Made by a program: the position numbers and the translations under genes
Shown: piece by piece, positions 1-7,135 of the stretch
Layout of the letters: each line of letters begins with the position of its first letter
Position numbering within the stretch: position 1 is the stretch's first letter
Notes under the pieces: model-generated
The model's database searches: none
Seen by the model: the letters and a program-made list of their open reading frames with translations, nothing else
Told to the model about the DNA's origin: nothing
Assembly (NCBI GenBank): GCA_016178155.1
Contig: JACOTZ010000098.1
Coordinates: 1 to 39,847, forward strand
Direction: 5' to 3'
Source of the DNA: Acidobacteriota bacterium
GTDB lineage: Bacteria > Acidobacteriota > Terriglobia > Bryobacterales > Bryobacteraceae
DNA length: 39,847 bases

Positions 1-462
1 TACTGGGCAGCCCTGTCGGGAGCCGCTGGTCACTTGTACGGCTCGAAGGCCTGGGGGCTCCGCGAAGGTTGGAAGGATTGGCTTGACTCGCCAGGTGCGA
101 TTCACATGTCGTTTTTCGGCCGCTTCTTTCAATCCCGGCCGTGGCATCGCCTGGTGCCCGAAAGAGCGGACAGCATCGTGACGGCGGGCTTAAACCGTGC
201 AACCGACCGGGCGATTACCGCATGGATTCCCGACGGGAGCCTGGCCATTACCTACTTGCCTTCTCCGCGAAAGATTACCGTTGACCTGAAAAAACTCCGC
301 GGGAAAGTGAACGCCCAGTGGTTTGACCCAACTGCTGGAACGTACTCGAACATCGAGGGGTCTCCCTTCGCCAATACGGGCCAGCGGGAGTTCACGCCCC
401 CGGCCAGGAACGGCGGCGGCGACGGCGACTTCCTCCTGGTGCTTTCAGCCGACCGGAAATGA
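1..462 (+). CDS. Glycoside hydrolase-like protein (DUF4038 / collagen-binding-type C-terminal domain), partial
   Basis: The frame is open from base 1 to the TGA at 460-462, so this is the C-terminal ~153 residues of a longer protein cut by the window edge. The residues fit the end of the DUF4038 (apiosidase-like TIM barrel) family followed by its beta-sandwich tail: a GxxGHxYGS-like stretch, GWKDWLDSPGA, then FFxSRPWHRLVPE, and a C-terminal sheet domain with ITVDLxKLRG and AQWFDPTAGTY. Members of this family are usually exported and act on plant or microbial glycans. The next gene starts 13 bases downstream on the same strand, so the two may be co-transcribed. The enzyme activity cannot be judged because the catalytic N-terminal part lies outside the window. 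Family assignment is from motif recognition only. Confidence 0.7.
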   Translation, partial: YWAALSGAAGHLYGSKAWGLREGWKDWLDSPGAIHMSFFGRFFQSRPWHRLVPERADSIVTAGLNRATDRAITAWIPDGSLAITYLPSPRKITVDLKKLRGKVNAQWFDPTAGTYSNIEGSPFANTGQREFTPPARNGGGDGDFLLVLSADRK

Positions 463-475
463 AAGTGCGCCTGTG

Positions 476-1501
476 ATGGCAGACACGGTATTAGTCACCG
501 GCGGTTCGGGTTTTATCGGTAGCCATGTGTGCCGGATGCTGCTCAAGCGGGGTGATAAGGCGATCAACTTTGACCTCTTTCCCCGCCGTGGTCCTCTGGC
601 GTGGCTGATGAGTGACGTAGAGAGAGAGATACCGTTTGAAAAAGGCGATGTCGCGAACCTCACCCAGCTCATCGCCGTGATGCGGAAGCATAGCCCAAAC
701 AAGATTGCCCACGCCGCGGCCTCGATCGATATGGATAGCCTCGAAAGCTATCCGGCCCAGGTCTATCACCAGATGGTCGGCGGCACGGTGAATGTGCTTG
801 AGTCGATGCGGCTTCTCGGAGGCATCGAGCGCATGATCAATATCAGTTCTATTGGCGTTCTTCCGACGCGCCAGTATGAACCGCTCGACTGCAATCACCC
901 GACGTTGATGGCGGCTGAAGGCCCGGCTTCGGGTATTTACGGCGCGGGCAAGGTCGCGGGAGAAGCTTTTTGCTGGGCATACGCCGACTTGTTCAACCTG
1001 GACATCGTTCAGCTCCGGCCGTCCGCGGCTTATGGTTTTTACACTACGAACACGATCTTCATGAACGAGATGTTGGAGGGCGCCCTGCGGGGTGAAAAGG
1101 TCCGGCTGCCGCACGGAGGCCACCTGCCCCGCGACTACACACACGTCCACGATATTGCCGGCATCACGGTCGCCGCCCTCAACGTGCCGGCCTCCCGGCT
1201 AACACACCGCGTCTTCTACGCGGCCAGCGGGATGAACCCGCTGGTGACAGCGGCAGAGACGGCGGGGCTTGTGCGGGAGATGGTGCCGCGAGCGGATGTC
1301 GACATTGGGGCCACGATGTCCCCCGCGATCGAGCGCTACGATCTGAAAATGCGCGGTGTCCTCGATGTCCGCCCGGTTGAGGAACAGCTTGGATATCGGA
1401 TCAAGTATCGCGACATTCGAGCGGGTATGAAAGAATATGCCGACCGCTATTCTGAATACCTGATCCACCAGGGCAGAACCCCGGCCGATCGGGCGTGGTA
1501 G
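476..1501 (+). CDS. NAD-dependent epimerase/dehydratase (extended SDR)
   Basis: This encodes a 341-residue extended short-chain dehydrogenase, which would interconvert or oxidise a (nucleotide-)sugar in the cytoplasm using NAD(P). The Rossmann motif TGGSGFIG is at residues 8-15, a catalytic Ser region reads INISSIG, and the YxxxK pair is in SGIYGAGKVAGEAF. The open frame extends further upstream (to 323), but that part overlaps the preceding gene. ATG 476 places the dinucleotide motif at the normal distance from the N terminus, so it is preferred; GTG 473 is a close alternative. No strong ribosome-binding site is seen, and coupling to the gene ending at 462 is plausible. The substrate is unknown. 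The neighbouring sugar isomerase, oxidoreductase and transporter on the other strand suggest a carbohydrate pathway. Confidence 0.85.
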   Translation: MADTVLVTGGSGFIGSHVCRMLLKRGDKAINFDLFPRRGPLAWLMSDVEREIPFEKGDVANLTQLIAVMRKHSPNKIAHAAASIDMDSLESYPAQVYHQMVGGTVNVLESMRLLGGIERMINISSIGVLPTRQYEPLDCNHPTLMAAEGPASGIYGAGKVAGEAFCWAYADLFNLDIVQLRPSAAYGFYTTNTIFMNEMLEGALRGEKVRLPHGGHLPRDYTHVHDIAGITVAALNVPASRLTHRVFYAASGMNPLVTAAETAGLVREMVPRADVDIGATMSPAIERYDLKMRGVLDVRPVEEQLGYRIKYRDIRAGMKEYADRYSEYLIHQGRTPADRAW

Positions 1502-1513
1502 GCGAGCCGGTCC

Positions 1514-2536
1514 TCAGACACACACGGCACTACCGCGGCTTGCGGATTCGTAACACGCCTCCATCAAGCGCATAGTTTTCAGGTTGTCTTCGGCCGTGGT
1601 TTCAGCAGCGCGCCCGCGGGACAGCGCGGCCAGCAGATCGCGGTGACACTCCACGATGCTCGATGTGCAAACCTCTTGAAGAGGATCGCCCCATGGGTAG
1701 CGCCTGGGCGGATGCCGCCGGGCATAAGTGCCTTCCGCCGTCGTGATGCGGATCCAGTAATCGGGCCCCAGTTCGATCGAGCCGCACTGGCCTTCCACGA
1801 AGATCAACGTCTGGATGTAGTGGTCGCGCTCGATCGGGATGCGCGCGAACGCGAGCTCGATCGACACCGTCATAGCCCCGTCCATCCGCATCATGACGGT
1901 GGCCATATCCTCCCCCTTCAGGTCGGACTGCACTTGGATGGTCTGGCAGTAAACAGCCGCGGCCTCTCCGAAAAGGAAACGAGCCGTATCAAGCAGGTGG
2001 ACGCCCATGTCAGCCAGAACCATCCTTTCCAGCTCCTTGAGAAACGGCTGGGTCTGATAGTCGTCAGCGCTTGTGATCACGGTGATTCTGGCGCGCACAG
2101 GGCGGCCGACTGCGCCCGAATCGAGCACCTGTTTCAGAGCGCGAATCGGCGTCTGCCAGCGCCAGTTCTCATGAACCAGGAAGGGAATGCCGGCGGCACG
2201 GCAGGCTTCGACCATCTCGATGCACTCGCCGATCGTCGGGGCCATCGGTTTCTGGCAAATGACGGGCAGACGGCGGCCGGCCGCCTTCTTGACGAAATCG
2301 CAATGCGTCCGGTTGTCCGTAATGATGTCAATGAAATCGAGGTTCTCGCGCTCCAGCAGGTTTTCGGCGTCATCGTACACTGACGGGATGCCAAAGCGCT
2401 GCGCCAGTGCCTCGGCCCTGGACCGGGTGCGGTTGTAGATGGCCACGCAGCGCGCCCCCTCCACCTCCCGCCACGCGGCAAGCTGGAATTGCGCCCAATA
2501 CCCGGCGCCGAGTACCGCGAAATTGAGTTCGCTCAT
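1514..2536 (-). CDS. Gfo/Idh/MocA family oxidoreductase
   Basis: A 340-residue NAD(P)-dependent oxidoreductase of the Gfo/Idh/MocA family, typical of inositol, sugar and sugar-acid metabolism. The N-terminal Rossmann motif AVLGAGYWA is at about residues 6-14, followed by an alpha/beta C-terminal domain with a DMGVHLLDTARFLFG helix that commonly carries the active-site His/Asp. The family's EKP loop reads QKP here (CQKPMAPT). The start at 2536 is chosen over an upstream ATG because AGGAGG lies 6 bases before it. It appears to be the last gene of a minus-strand operon with the EamA transporter (2716-3633) and the TIM-barrel protein (3808-4644), although the gaps of ~180 bases are long for tight coupling. 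It converges on the epimerase, with only 12 bases between the stops. Confidence 0.88.
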   Translation of the reverse strand: MSELNFAVLGAGYWAQFQLAAWREVEGARCVAIYNRTRSRAEALAQRFGIPSVYDDAENLLERENLDFIDIITDNRTHCDFVKKAAGRRLPVICQKPMAPTIGECIEMVEACRAAGIPFLVHENWRWQTPIRALKQVLDSGAVGRPVRARITVITSADDYQTQPFLKELERMVLADMGVHLLDTARFLFGEAAAVYCQTIQVQSDLKGEDMATVMMRMDGAMTVSIELAFARIPIERDHYIQTLIFVEGQCGSIELGPDYWIRITTAEGTYARRHPPRRYPWGDPLQEVCTSSIVECHRDLLAALSRGRAAETTAEDNLKTMRLMEACYESASRGSAVCV

Positions 2537-2715
2537 GTACGGCCTCCTCTTGCCGCGTTGCTTGCGCACCGACGGCTAATGAACATCTCTTCTCAGACCC
2601 AATCTCCGATCGTAAGGGGCTGGCGGCCGCACGACCTCATACCTTGGACTCCGTGCCCGATTCGCGATTTGCATTCAGAACCGCGCGATAAAGCGATGAG
2701 AACCACTGAAACAGC

Positions 2716-3633
2716 TTACGTGTATTCCCGTCCTGTCCCGGTAATCGGATTTGACTCAGTTCTCTCCATTCCCAGAATGAGGCCGGCCGCAAGCGCCGCG
2801 GCGATGCCGATCCCCTTCAGGAGATCAATTCGCTCACCGTAGAGGGGAACGGCTACCAGCACCGTAATGATGGGAAATAATTGGGACAAGGGTGTTACAA
2901 CGGACGCCTTGCCGTGGCGATAGGCGGCGAATAACGTCAGACTGCCGCCCCCCATTAATACGCCAATAAAAACGCTGACCCAGCCCGCCGTGGCCGGGAT
3001 ATTCCACATCAGAGACTGGTCGGTCGCGAGCAGAACCACATCGAGCAGAACAAACGCGACCGCATAAGCCACCGTGGAGAGTTCATCCGAAATGAAATAG
3101 GTGGCGCCTTTCTGAGTGAGAAAGGTGGCGCCAAACACGAGCAGCGCCAGCAGCGCATAGAGCATCCAGGCCGAAAAGAGGCGGACCGGGCCGGCCGCGC
3201 CCGCGGGAGACGAGGTGGTGTTCAACAGAACGATGGCGATCAAAGCAAGGGCGACGCCGAGCGCCTGAATCCCGCGAATCTTCTCTCTAAAAAGAAAAGG
3301 CGCGGCGAGCACCGGCACCAGCGGCGCCATGCTGGTGATTGGAAAGACCAGAGACACCGGGCCATGATTCGCCAGTGCGTTGTACAACAGTATATTGCCC
3401 GTGCCGGCCATGATCCCGGTCGCCATGGCGAGCAGCAGTCCCTTGCCGAAATGCGTGCCCTCCTTCAAGTGCTTTGAAAAGAGCAGCAGAAATGCGAACG
3501 GGATGAGGCCAACGCTTGACAGAACCTGGATCATTGAGCCGGACAGCTCGCGGCTCGCGATCGGAGAGACCAGGCTCCAGATCGCCCATATGAGCATGGA
3601 GGCCATGGAATAGACGAGCCATTTTGGCATCAT
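2716..3633 (-). CDS. EamA/DMT superfamily transporter
   Basis: A 305-residue hydrophobic protein with about ten transmembrane helices arranged as two EamA-type halves (roughly residues 3-140 and 150-295), as in the drug/metabolite transporter superfamily. The first half ends near a PLVPVLAAPFLFREK segment and the second near TPLSQLFPIITVLVAVPLYGER, the characteristic repeated helix-plus-charged-turn pattern. It should sit in the inner membrane and move a small metabolite; the direction and substrate cannot be deduced. A GGAGAGG Shine-Dalgarno sequence precedes the ATG at 3633 (a second ATG follows directly). Its position between a sugar isomerase-like gene and a Gfo/Idh/MocA gene suggests a sugar or polyol substrate, which is inference only. 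Confidence 0.85.
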   Translation of the reverse strand: MMPKWLVYSMASMLIWAIWSLVSPIASRELSGSMIQVLSSVGLIPFAFLLLFSKHLKEGTHFGKGLLLAMATGIMAGTGNILLYNALANHGPVSLVFPITSMAPLVPVLAAPFLFREKIRGIQALGVALALIAIVLLNTTSSPAGAAGPVRLFSAWMLYALLALLVFGATFLTQKGATYFISDELSTVAYAVAFVLLDVVLLATDQSLMWNIPATAGWVSVFIGVLMGGGSLTLFAAYRHGKASVVTPLSQLFPIITVLVAVPLYGERIDLLKGIGIAAALAAGLILGMERTESNPITGTGREYT

Positions 3634-3807
3634 ATCCTCTCCCTAAGTGGGAGGCCGCGATCGTAAGGCCGAAACATCCCGGACCGGCGAACCCGCGCCA
3701 GCGGAACCACCCGCTCCCTGCCCGCCCGGCGGCTTGCGACCTCGTGAGGCCGCCGGTCCCGCCCGATGGTTCTTTTTTGCCTGCCGCCAGGAGAGCGCTC
3801 CTGGGTA

Positions 3808-4644
3808 CTAGAGACCGTACTTTTCGTAAAGCTTGCGCAAGGCCGTGGTGGAGTAGCGAATCTCGTCTTCGGAATACTTCAGCGTCATCAGGCCGTCCGA
3901 AAACCAGTTGTGGTAGCCGATTTGTCCGCACATCCGCATAATGCACTCGAAATCATTGGCCCCACCGCCGATGATCGCAGCCCCCTGATTGCTGTCGTGA
4001 AGATGAAAGTGCCGGATATAGTCTTTTAAATCCAGGATGGTCCGATACACGTCGGGATCTTCCAGATAGGAATGGTATGTGTCCATCAAAATACCGAGAT
4101 TCGAACTCCCTACCCGCTCCACGATTTCGCGCGCTTCGGCAGCGGTGTTGATGGTATTGATCTCGAGCCGGTTAGTGTATTCGAGGACCAGAAATACGCC
4201 ATATTCCGCGGCATGCCTGGCAGCTTCGCTGAGGACCTCCACCAGGCAGGCTTTGAACCAGCGCATCGGGCGGCCCGGAACGGCGCCCCCTCTGGCAACG
4301 CCCACCTGCTGAATGCAACCGAGGCGCTGGCAGCAACGGATGCTGCTCTTCAGTTTTTCCAGCGCGGACGCCATCTTCGCCTCATCCGCGTTCACCAGTG
4401 AGGTTTTGAATAAGTACTCGATTCCACCGGAGTTAATTGCAGAAACTTTCAGCTCGTACTTTTCGAGTAACGCCGTAAATGTTGCCATATCGAAGCAGGC
4501 GGGGTCACCCAGGATGATCTCGACCCCGTCGTATCCCAGCCGCTTGGCGGTCCGAAGGGATTCCTCGTAGGGCCCTCCGAGCATTTCTAGACCTTCGAGT
4601 TGTGGGAAATCGGGAGCTAGGACGAATATCGATGTGCTCGCCAT
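3808..4644 (-). CDS. Sugar phosphate isomerase/epimerase-like TIM-barrel protein
   Basis: A 278-residue protein of the xylose isomerase-like / AP-endonuclease-2 TIM-barrel superfamily, as found in inositol and ketose metabolism (IolE/IolI, tagatose epimerase relatives). Candidate metal ligands are visible in order: Glu in LVLEYTNRLE, Asp/His in GILMDTYHSYLED, His in RHFHLHDSN and a late acidic strand. The first in-frame ATG is at 4701, but ATG 4644 is preferred because AAAGGAG lies upstream and the fold begins at once (MASTSIFVLAPDFP). It is probably the first gene of the minus-strand operon that continues with the EamA transporter and the Gfo/Idh/MocA enzyme. A perfect 11-base dyad 66 bases upstream may be its operator. 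The substrate is not determinable. Confidence 0.85.
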   Translation of the reverse strand: MASTSIFVLAPDFPQLEGLEMLGGPYEESLRTAKRLGYDGVEIILGDPACFDMATFTALLEKYELKVSAINSGGIEYLFKTSLVNADEAKMASALEKLKSSIRCCQRLGCIQQVGVARGGAVPGRPMRWFKACLVEVLSEAARHAAEYGVFLVLEYTNRLEINTINTAAEAREIVERVGSSNLGILMDTYHSYLEDPDVYRTILDLKDYIRHFHLHDSNQGAAIIGGGANDFECIMRMCGQIGYHNWFSDGLMTLKYSEDEIRYSTTALRKLYEKYGL

Positions 4645-4709
4645 GAAAGGAACGACTCCTTTGTGCCGGCCAAGACCCGACGGGTCCTGCCGAGTGTGCA
4701 TACCGTATA

Positions 4710-4720
4710 CTGTAATACAG
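4710..4720. promoter_or_regulatory. Candidate operator: perfect dyad CTGTAATACAG
   Basis: CTGTA-A-TACAG is a perfect inverted repeat, directly next to another palindrome (GTATAC, 4705-4710). It lies 66-76 bases upstream of the ATG of the TIM-barrel gene. Its size and T/A-rich dyad resemble sites bound by GntR/FadR-type regulators of sugar-acid genes. No regulator gene is present in the window to match it. Confidence 0.35.
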
Positions 4721-4981
4721 GTTTAGTTTACTGCGGGCAGACCTGGGTTGTCAACGATCAAGGTCATCGGCGCTGGCGCTTGTGCCGATCAGGAGGCGAG
4801 AAGCCCCCTGTGTGTCCCATCAGCCGGCGGAAACCGCCGAGACGGTAAGCGGACCGCCCGCGTGCGCCGGTCGAGGACGAGGCGGCTTCGGGGGGAACGT
4901 GCCGGGCGAGCGGTCCCTGCCCATTCTGGCGGGCAGCAGCCTTGGTGAGAAGTGCCGGCTACGCTGCGCTTAAATACACGT
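4721..4981. other. Intergenic region, no gene recognised
   Basis: This is GC-rich sequence between the divergent side of the sugar operon and the 3' end of the RNA-binding protein gene. Short open frames exist on both strands, but none has a ribosome-binding site or a recognisable product. I see no RNA gene here. Confidence 0.5.
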
Positions 4982-5010
4982 CGAGGGATTGCAGCGCGTG
5001 CAATCCCTCG
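4982..5010 (-). terminator. Hairpin terminator after the RNA-binding protein gene
   Basis: A perfect 12-bp stem (CGAGGGATTGCA / TGCAATCCCTCG) with a GCGCG loop begins 13 bases after the stop codon of the minus-strand RRM gene. Only a weak T-rich stretch (GTATTT) follows, 5 or more bases later, so termination efficiency is uncertain. The position and the perfect stem support the call. Confidence 0.6.
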
Positions 5011-5023
5011 TTGATGCTGAAAA

Positions 5024-5347
5024 CTACCAGCGGGGCTCGCGGCGGCGGCCGCCGAAGCCGCCGCGGCCACCACCGGCGCCGCCGCCAAAGTTGCCGCGCG
5101 GCTCCCGCGGGCGCGCCTCGTTGACATTGAGGGCGCGGCCGTTCAACTCGCGGCCATTGACGGCGCTGATGGCGCGGGCGGCCTCGTCGCTGCTTGGCAT
5201 CTCGACAAAGGCGAAACCGCGGGGCTGGCCGGTTTCGCGGTCGCGGATGATGCTGACCCGCTCGACAGCGCCATAAGCGCCGAACAAGGACTGAAGCTCG
5301 GTTTCGGTGGTCTGGTAGGACAGGTTGCCTACAAAAATATTGGTCAT
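5024..5347 (-). CDS. RNA-binding protein with one RRM domain and a Gly/Arg-rich tail
   Basis: A 107-residue protein with a single RNA-recognition motif. RNP2 is IFVGNL (residues 4-9) and RNP1 is RGFAFVEM (43-50), with the usual beta-alpha-beta spacing. After residue ~82 the chain becomes a short glycine/arginine-rich tail (GGGAGGGRGGFGGRRR), as in bacterial and cyanobacterial Rbp proteins linked to cold stress and RNA chaperoning. The ATG at 5347 is used rather than 5362 because it starts the domain directly and has GGAGAGT just upstream. It is monocistronic, with a strong hairpin after the stop and a long gene-free region upstream. A possible -10 (TACAAT, minus strand 5474-5469) would give a leader of ~115 bases. 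That is speculative. Confidence 0.93.
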   Translation of the reverse strand: MTNIFVGNLSYQTTETELQSLFGAYGAVERVSIIRDRETGQPRGFAFVEMPSSDEAARAISAVNGRELNGRALNVNEARPREPRGNFGGGAGGGRGGFGGRRREPRW

Positions 5348-5980
5348 CGGTACTCTCCTCAAGCTGCCTGAGGCAGCGGACTGAACTGGCGAGCTAGTCT
5401 AGGCCGGACTCTCTGAGCGGACAAAGGTAGCAAGCAGACACGCCACAATGAAGCAGCGCTTAGCCTTGATTGTACCAAAGAAGACTGCCGGGCTCCCCAC
5501 CACACCCCCGGGGAAAGCTCAGCCGACTTCAGCCCGCCCCGGGGCGCGGACCGTGAATCCATGGCCTTGGCTGCCATCCGTTCTTATGTCCAATGCTCCG
5601 CACGTGCGTGCGCTCCTCTCGCCGTAGTCCATGTGCGCATTCGGGTGCGCTCGGGAGGGGGAGGCGGTCTACTTTCCGGGGCAAATTTCGGTCCCTCCCG
5701 GTCACGGCGTTCAAGCCAGTGATCCGAACTGAGCCGGGCGCGTAGAAGGCCGTGGCGTTCACCTGCTCCGCCATTTTCTGTGCCACGAAGTCGGGGGTGG
5801 GGCGAGGAGAAGCAGGGCTGGCGGACGGCTTGCGTGCTTTCACTCACCGGCAAGGCCTTTCACCCACCGGGCCTTCGCGGCGGCCTGCCCAATTGTACGT
5901 GAAGCCGCTGTTCAACAGGCGGTTACGACGCAGTGCTTTGGCCCCTGCCGTGCTCCTCTGATGGCTCGCGGGAGGAAAAG
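5348..5980. other. 633-base divergent intergenic region
   Basis: This separates the minus-strand RRM gene from the plus-strand radical SAM gene, and no gene is convincing. A minus-strand frame at 5843-5529 starts with a low-complexity stretch and then has a protein-like segment (FVAQKMAEQVNATAFYAPGS), but it has no clear ribosome-binding site and loses protein character after residue ~60. It could be a gene remnant. A TACAAT box in minus orientation (5469-5474) and a pair of 13-base direct repeats (5838-5870) are the only regulatory-looking elements I can point to. Confidence 0.5.
5838..5870. repeat. Tandem 13-base direct repeats spaced by 20 bp
   Basis: TTTCACTCACCGG (5838-5850) and TTTCACCCACCGG (5858-5870) match at 12 of 13 positions, and their starts are exactly 20 bp apart, about two helical turns. 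They lie ~110 bases upstream of the radical SAM gene and could be regulator half-sites. Function is not shown. Confidence 0.4.
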
Positions 5981-7048
5981 ATGGATTTCGGGCAATCTCC
6001 TTTACTGGTCATCTGGGAGACGTCGCAGGCGTGTGATTTGGCGTGCCGGCACTGCCGGGCGTGCGCCCTGCCCGACCGTAACCCTTTCGAGCTGACCACG
6101 GAGGAGGGATACCGTCTCCTCGATGAAATCAAGAGCTTCGGCCACCCCATGGTGGTGTTTACGGGCGGCGACCCGCTGAAGCGGCCCGACATCTTCGATC
6201 TGATGGGGTACGGAGTCAAGATCGGCCTGCGGTGCAACATCTCGCCGAGCGCAACTCCGCTGCTGACGGCCAAAGCAATCGACCGGTTCAAGGCGTGCGG
6301 CCTGGCGCGAATGGCGATCAGCCTGGACGGGCCCGACGCGGAGACCCACGACACTTTCCGAGGTGTTCCCGGCAGTTTCGAGCAGGCGATGGCGGCCTTG
6401 CGGCACGCCCAAAAGATCGGGCTGGACACGCAACTGCAAACCACGGTCACGCGCCATAATGTAACCAAGCTGGGGCAGATCGCGGAACTGGCGGCCGACG
6501 CCGGCATCCGCATGTGGAGCCTGTTTTTCCTGGTGGTGACAGGGCGCGCGCAGTCATCCGACGACCTGACGGGCGAGGAGTACGAACGCGTATTCGAATT
6601 CCTCTATGAGATCTCGAAAATCGCGCCGTTCGAGGTGAAAACGACCGAGGCCATGCACTACCGCCGCTATATCGCGCAGAGGCTGAAGGCCGAGCGGCAC
6701 ACGCTTTCGGAAGGCGCGAAAGCGATGGTATATCGGACCGCGGGAGTGAGCGACGGCAAAGGCTTCGTATTCGTATCTCATATCGGGGAGATCTATCCGA
6801 GCGGCTTCCTGCCCATTTCAGCAGGCAACGTGCGCCGCGATTCGCTGGTGGATGTGTATCGCAACGCGGCGCTGTTCCGGGCGCTGCGCGATTCCGCGAA
6901 GCGCGAGGGCAAATGCGGCGCCTGCGAATATCAGAACATCTGCGGCGGCTCGCGGTCGCGCGCCTACGCCTGCACCGGCAACTACCTGGGCGAAGATCCG
7001 CGCTGCACCTACCAGCCGACGGGAGCGCTGGAAGTCGTGGGCGCATAG
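5981..7048 (+). CDS. Radical SAM/SPASM domain protein
   Basis: A 355-residue radical SAM enzyme. The SAM-binding [4Fe-4S] motif CDLACRHC has cysteines at residues 18, 22 and 25, followed by FTGGDPLKRPD (the GGDP variant of the GGE motif). A SPASM-type C-terminal Cys cluster (CGACEYQNICGGSRSRAYAC, then CTY) should bind auxiliary Fe-S clusters. The N-terminal sequence LLVIWETSQACDLACRHC and the overall length resemble the heme-pathway AhbD-like / TIGR04053 group, but peptide-modifying roles are also common for SPASM enzymes. No precursor peptide or heme gene is adjacent. ATG 5981 is chosen because GGAGG lies 5 bases before it; an upstream in-frame start would only add a non-conserved leader. 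It appears monocistronic. Confidence 0.9.
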   Translation: MDFGQSPLLVIWETSQACDLACRHCRACALPDRNPFELTTEEGYRLLDEIKSFGHPMVVFTGGDPLKRPDIFDLMGYGVKIGLRCNISPSATPLLTAKAIDRFKACGLARMAISLDGPDAETHDTFRGVPGSFEQAMAALRHAQKIGLDTQLQTTVTRHNVTKLGQIAELAADAGIRMWSLFFLVVTGRAQSSDDLTGEEYERVFEFLYEISKIAPFEVKTTEAMHYRRYIAQRLKAERHTLSEGAKAMVYRTAGVSDGKGFVFVSHIGEIYPSGFLPISAGNVRRDSLVDVYRNAALFRALRDSAKREGKCGACEYQNICGGSRSRAYACTGNYLGEDPRCTYQPTGALEVVGA

Positions 7049-7135
7049 GCTGCCGGGGCCGGCTTCCAGCCGGTAAACCAGGTCCAGGAAGTACGCCGGC
7101 CGTATTCATTTTCCCGAAGCAGCGTCTACGGTTCG

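Noticed and set aside
5529-5843. Possible 104-residue minus-strand gene in the gap before the radical SAM gene
   Set aside because: Only a short central stretch looks protein-like; no start signal; the C-terminal half reads as random GC-rich sequence. Mentioned as a possible remnant only.
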